Notes under the pieces: generated by a model | What the model saw: the letters and a program-made list of their open reading frames with translations, nothing else | What the model was told of the DNA's origin: nothing | The model's database searches: none | Position numbers and translations under genes: made by a program | Assembly: GCA_020091685.1 (NCBI GenBank) | Contig: CM034613.1 | Location: 8,021,104-8,085,103 of the forward strand | Length of the DNA stretch: 64,000 nucleotides | From: Lutjanus erythropterus | Lineage: Eukaryota > Chordata > Actinopteri > Lutjaniformes > Lutjanidae | Direction of reading: 5' to 3' | Part shown: piece after piece, positions 61,240 through 64,000 of the stretch | How the letters are laid out: the number at the start of each line of letters is the position of its first letter | How positions within the stretch are numbered: the stretch's first letter is position 1

Positions 61240-62098
61240 AGCGAGATCTATCTTGTATGTGAATCTAAGTGTTGTATGAGCATGGCGCGGTGACACATGA
61301 TGAATGTGAGGTTGGCCGCAGCCTGCCCTCCCTCCTCTCTGTCCTCCCGGTGGCCTCTCTGTTGCTTTCTTTTCCTCTCTTCCTCTCTCTGTTCTTCTCT
61401 CCATCACTGTCTTTGTCATTTTCAACCTTTTTCATCACCTCCTTCCTCCCTTTTCCCTTTCTTTAGGGCCACTGTATTCGTTGCACGTGCATCCATGCGA
61501 GGCACGCACGCAAATACAGTCTTGCACACACACCTCTCTGTCTTTATTTAATCATTGGCTCTATTACAGGGGATATTTTCCCAGACAATGCCTCCGAAGG
61601 CGGCGAGCCAGGCAGGGCGGAATGAGAGGGGGGAGATCTCTCTATCCCTCATCACATGGAAGCCACAGTACTGGCACTCCCACTGACTGAGATGAATGAA
61701 TTTAATATATCTCCCTTTTGAAGCACAGATGACCTCCTGATATGGCTCTCTGTCTCTCTATCGCAGGAGGCCTTTATTTTATTTTTTTATTTTTCTCGCT
61801 CTGCCTGTGAAATCTGGAAATGCACAGGAAGGCATCCAAAGGGATTCTGACAGAGACTAATTTGTTTTGTGGCCTGATGTGACTCGTGTATATCTTTGTC
61901 CATATAGGAGCGGAGACATTTCCCCCCCCCCTCTAACACTTTTATGATCTTGAGATAGCGCTTATCAGGGGAGTTTATGTTTGTGTGCAACCATAGCTGT
62001 TTATAGAGGAAGCAACAAGCTGTGCTTTTATGCCTATGGGAAATATTGTATTAAAGGCAGTTTAATAGCTGCCGTAGCTCATGATGTGATCATGCAGG

Positions 62099-63140
62099 CA
62101 GTGGTGGAAAGTACTGAAAAACCTGCGCTCAAGTACAAGTACTGATACATTACTGAAATATTACTCTACCACAAGTAAAAAGTACAAAAGTATTCTTCTC
62201 AAAAACTACTAAGAGTATTAGATGTGAAACGTGTTGTTACCCATCCAGCCAAATTTGAATGATTTAAAAAAAAAATCAGCATGTATTAGGTCTCAAAATC
62301 ATGACAAGATGAACCATTTTCTCTGCTCTGAAATGCTGGGGGCGTGTCCCCTCCTGTCTCAGTGGCACCCCACTACGACCTGAAACATGGACACTCCGTC
62401 TAGCTTTATTGGACATGTCCACACATGTTTGAGCCACCAGAGCCAGAGGACGGTGACAGGATAGTATTTTTTTATTTTTTTACTTCTGTGTCAGGTTGTT
62501 GGAACTGAAGTGAGCTGAGGTGAACTGCTGGGTTGATATGCACTGAGAGAGTCGCTTAAGGTATGTTCATAACTGTTGGGAAGATTGGAGAGTGGGAAGG
62601 CGGTGCTGCTCATGTGTCGGTTCATGGGGCTTATACAGTGTTGGGTGACCGTGGCTGCGGTGTGTCACCAAGTCATGTTTCAGGTTTGCTCAAAAAATCC
62701 TGAACACAGAAATTGAACAACAGTTTACCGGTCCAACTCCCCAATTCAAAACTATATAATTATCAGTCTTCTCACATTTTCAGCAACTATTTCCTGATAT
62801 GTATAATGCATTTACAGGAAAAAACTCCCCTTTTCCTTTACACAGACTTTAAAATAGTCAACATCTTTCATGCATCCTTGGTATTATTCAACTTTTAAAG
62901 CCAGCAATGCAGTTTAGCATCAGCTTTTCAGCAGCAAGCATTCACACCCACAGCTTCTTCAGAAATTGCCTCCTCACATTCAAATTGTACTCAGTACTCC
63001 ATTATGATTTTAAAAGTAATTAGGATGATTACATAGTGTAAAATTACACACTTGAAAAAACACTCATAAAAGTACAAGTACCCCAAAAATTGCTTATTTA
63101 CTGTAATTTGAGTAGTTGTAATCAGTTCCTTCCACCACTG
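62099..63140. mobile_element. DNA element with CAGTGGTGGAAAGTACT ends
   Basis: The left end CAGTGGTGGAAAGTACTGAA and the right end CCTTCCACCACTG are inverted repeats. 'CAAGTACAAGTACTGATACA' near the left pairs with 'AAAAGTACAAGTACCCC' near the right. I recognise this design as a common fish hAT-like non-autonomous element. No target duplication is evident and the 1 kb interior has no transposase. Confidence 0.65.
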
Positions 63141-63424
63141 TAGTATGATATAAAAAGAGGAATGATCTGTTTCTCAGTATAAAGGAATATTTGTCTTTTC
63201 ATCTTCCAACTCTTGACGGGGAATTTATGGTTTCGCTTTCTGTGAAGGGTTAAGGGTGAGCCAGCTGTTGTGGTGCCTCAGGAGTAGGTCAGAAAGTGGT
63301 CAAAAATCACTTAGTGAACTTTTAATCCTGCACCTTTGACCCACTCTAAGATCTGTCAACATTTCTCTTGCTTTTGCCATATGGCATAGTGTTTGTCTTT
63401 GTGCTAGAGCCTGTGCATGCTTAC

Positions 63425-63428
<4 letters not shown>

Positions 63429-63504
<76 letters not shown>
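63429..63504. repeat. (TG)n microsatellite
   Basis: An uninterrupted TG run of about 38 units, the longest in the window. Confidence 0.95.
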
Positions 63505-63508
<4 letters not shown>

Positions 63509-64000
63509 TCAGTCTATTCTGATGATGTGCTTCCATACTAAAGTAAGCCACAGTGACCCCTCTTTTATTTCCATCCTTATTGGATCTAGAGCTCTCCTGA
63601 GACAGCAGAGACGCTGATGCCTCCGGTCATTTTTCTGTCTCTTATAACCGCCTGTCCCAGTGTGCTATGTAAGTCCCACTTAATTAGGCCCCAAATTGGA
63701 TGGATTTACGCTTATCCAGACGCCAAAATGTCTTTTATTGGGTATTTATCCCATGAGGTTAGGGCCACACTGATCAAATTACACTGATTCAGGCTTCTGC
63801 ATAGCCTACTGCTCTGCTAAGTACTGTATGTTCCGTGTGCATGGACGAATTTATAGTGCACACACATAAATACTGACCCTGCATCAACCTATCACTCGGT
63901 AAAAGTGGAAATAAGTTATTTGATTCTTAAACAAGAGAAAAGGCCTTCAAACCCCCAATAGAGACCCCTAGAGGCCAGACTTCTCTCCACACCCAACCAG

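Larger units (their letters stand above)
52238..64000. other. Repeat-rich region downstream of the dynein relic
   Basis: I find no supported gene here. The listed SINE, hAT-like elements, MITE, AGCTAGC array and microsatellites cover much of it. Motor-domain exons of a dynein (P-loops, GxGGRQKLPDNLK-type motifs) are absent. The region 61320-61470 is pyrimidine-rich, and 59616-60660 is an AT-rich repeat with CACTGTAAAAATG at its start. Confidence 0.55.

Noticed and set aside
63300..63617. Open frames around the long TG run
   Set aside because: They are microsatellite translations with no protein features.

Overview
The window looks like nuclear DNA of a teleost fish, probably a percomorph. 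The evidence is AT-rich non-coding sequence, long TG/CA and TA microsatellites, a tRNA-derived SINE of fish type, many short non-autonomous DNA transposons (hAT-like, Tc1-like and foldback elements), large introns, and a diverged second HSP47 (clade H serpin) gene. There are no bacterial-type operons, CRISPR arrays or genuine tRNA/rRNA genes. Only two loci are genic, both on the + strand.

Locus 1 (813-23825) is a complete four-coding-exon serpin of the HSP47 type, most likely serpinh2. Its exons are 820-1444, 8972-9064, 10204-10436 and 23526-23825. The splice phases (1, 1, 0) close exactly and give 416 residues with a signal peptide, a proline-rich N-terminal segment, a serpin core and a C-terminal HDEL. 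The residues known to bind collagen in HSP47 are conserved. A splice acceptor just before the ATG implies a 5' UTR exon further upstream. Introns 1 and 3 (7.5 and 13.1 kb) are full of transposon copies.

The 14 kb between the loci (23826-37701) has no convincing gene. It holds foldback elements, an 8-bp-TSD hAT element, a nested repeat with a LINE-tail fragment, and a SINE.

Locus 2 (37702-52237) is a set of separated, colinear exon-like blocks from the N-terminal stem (DHC_N1 region) of an axonemal dynein heavy chain. It carries a frameshift, stops, phase mismatches, a missing segment and a small deletion. It is best read as a decaying, intron-containing pseudogene or relic, unless the assembly is poor here. 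No motor-domain exons follow.

The last 12 kb (52238-64000) is repeat-rich. It contains a minus-strand SINE with a perfect 10-bp duplication, two hAT-like elements, a large copy of a GGTTCT-repeat MITE, an AGCTAGCTAGC array and long dinucleotide runs. One short minus-strand ORF (60620-60829) remains unexplained. I found no clear novel biological system. The most interesting items are the dynein relic, the diverged HSP47 paralogue and the MITE family that carries internal minisatellites.
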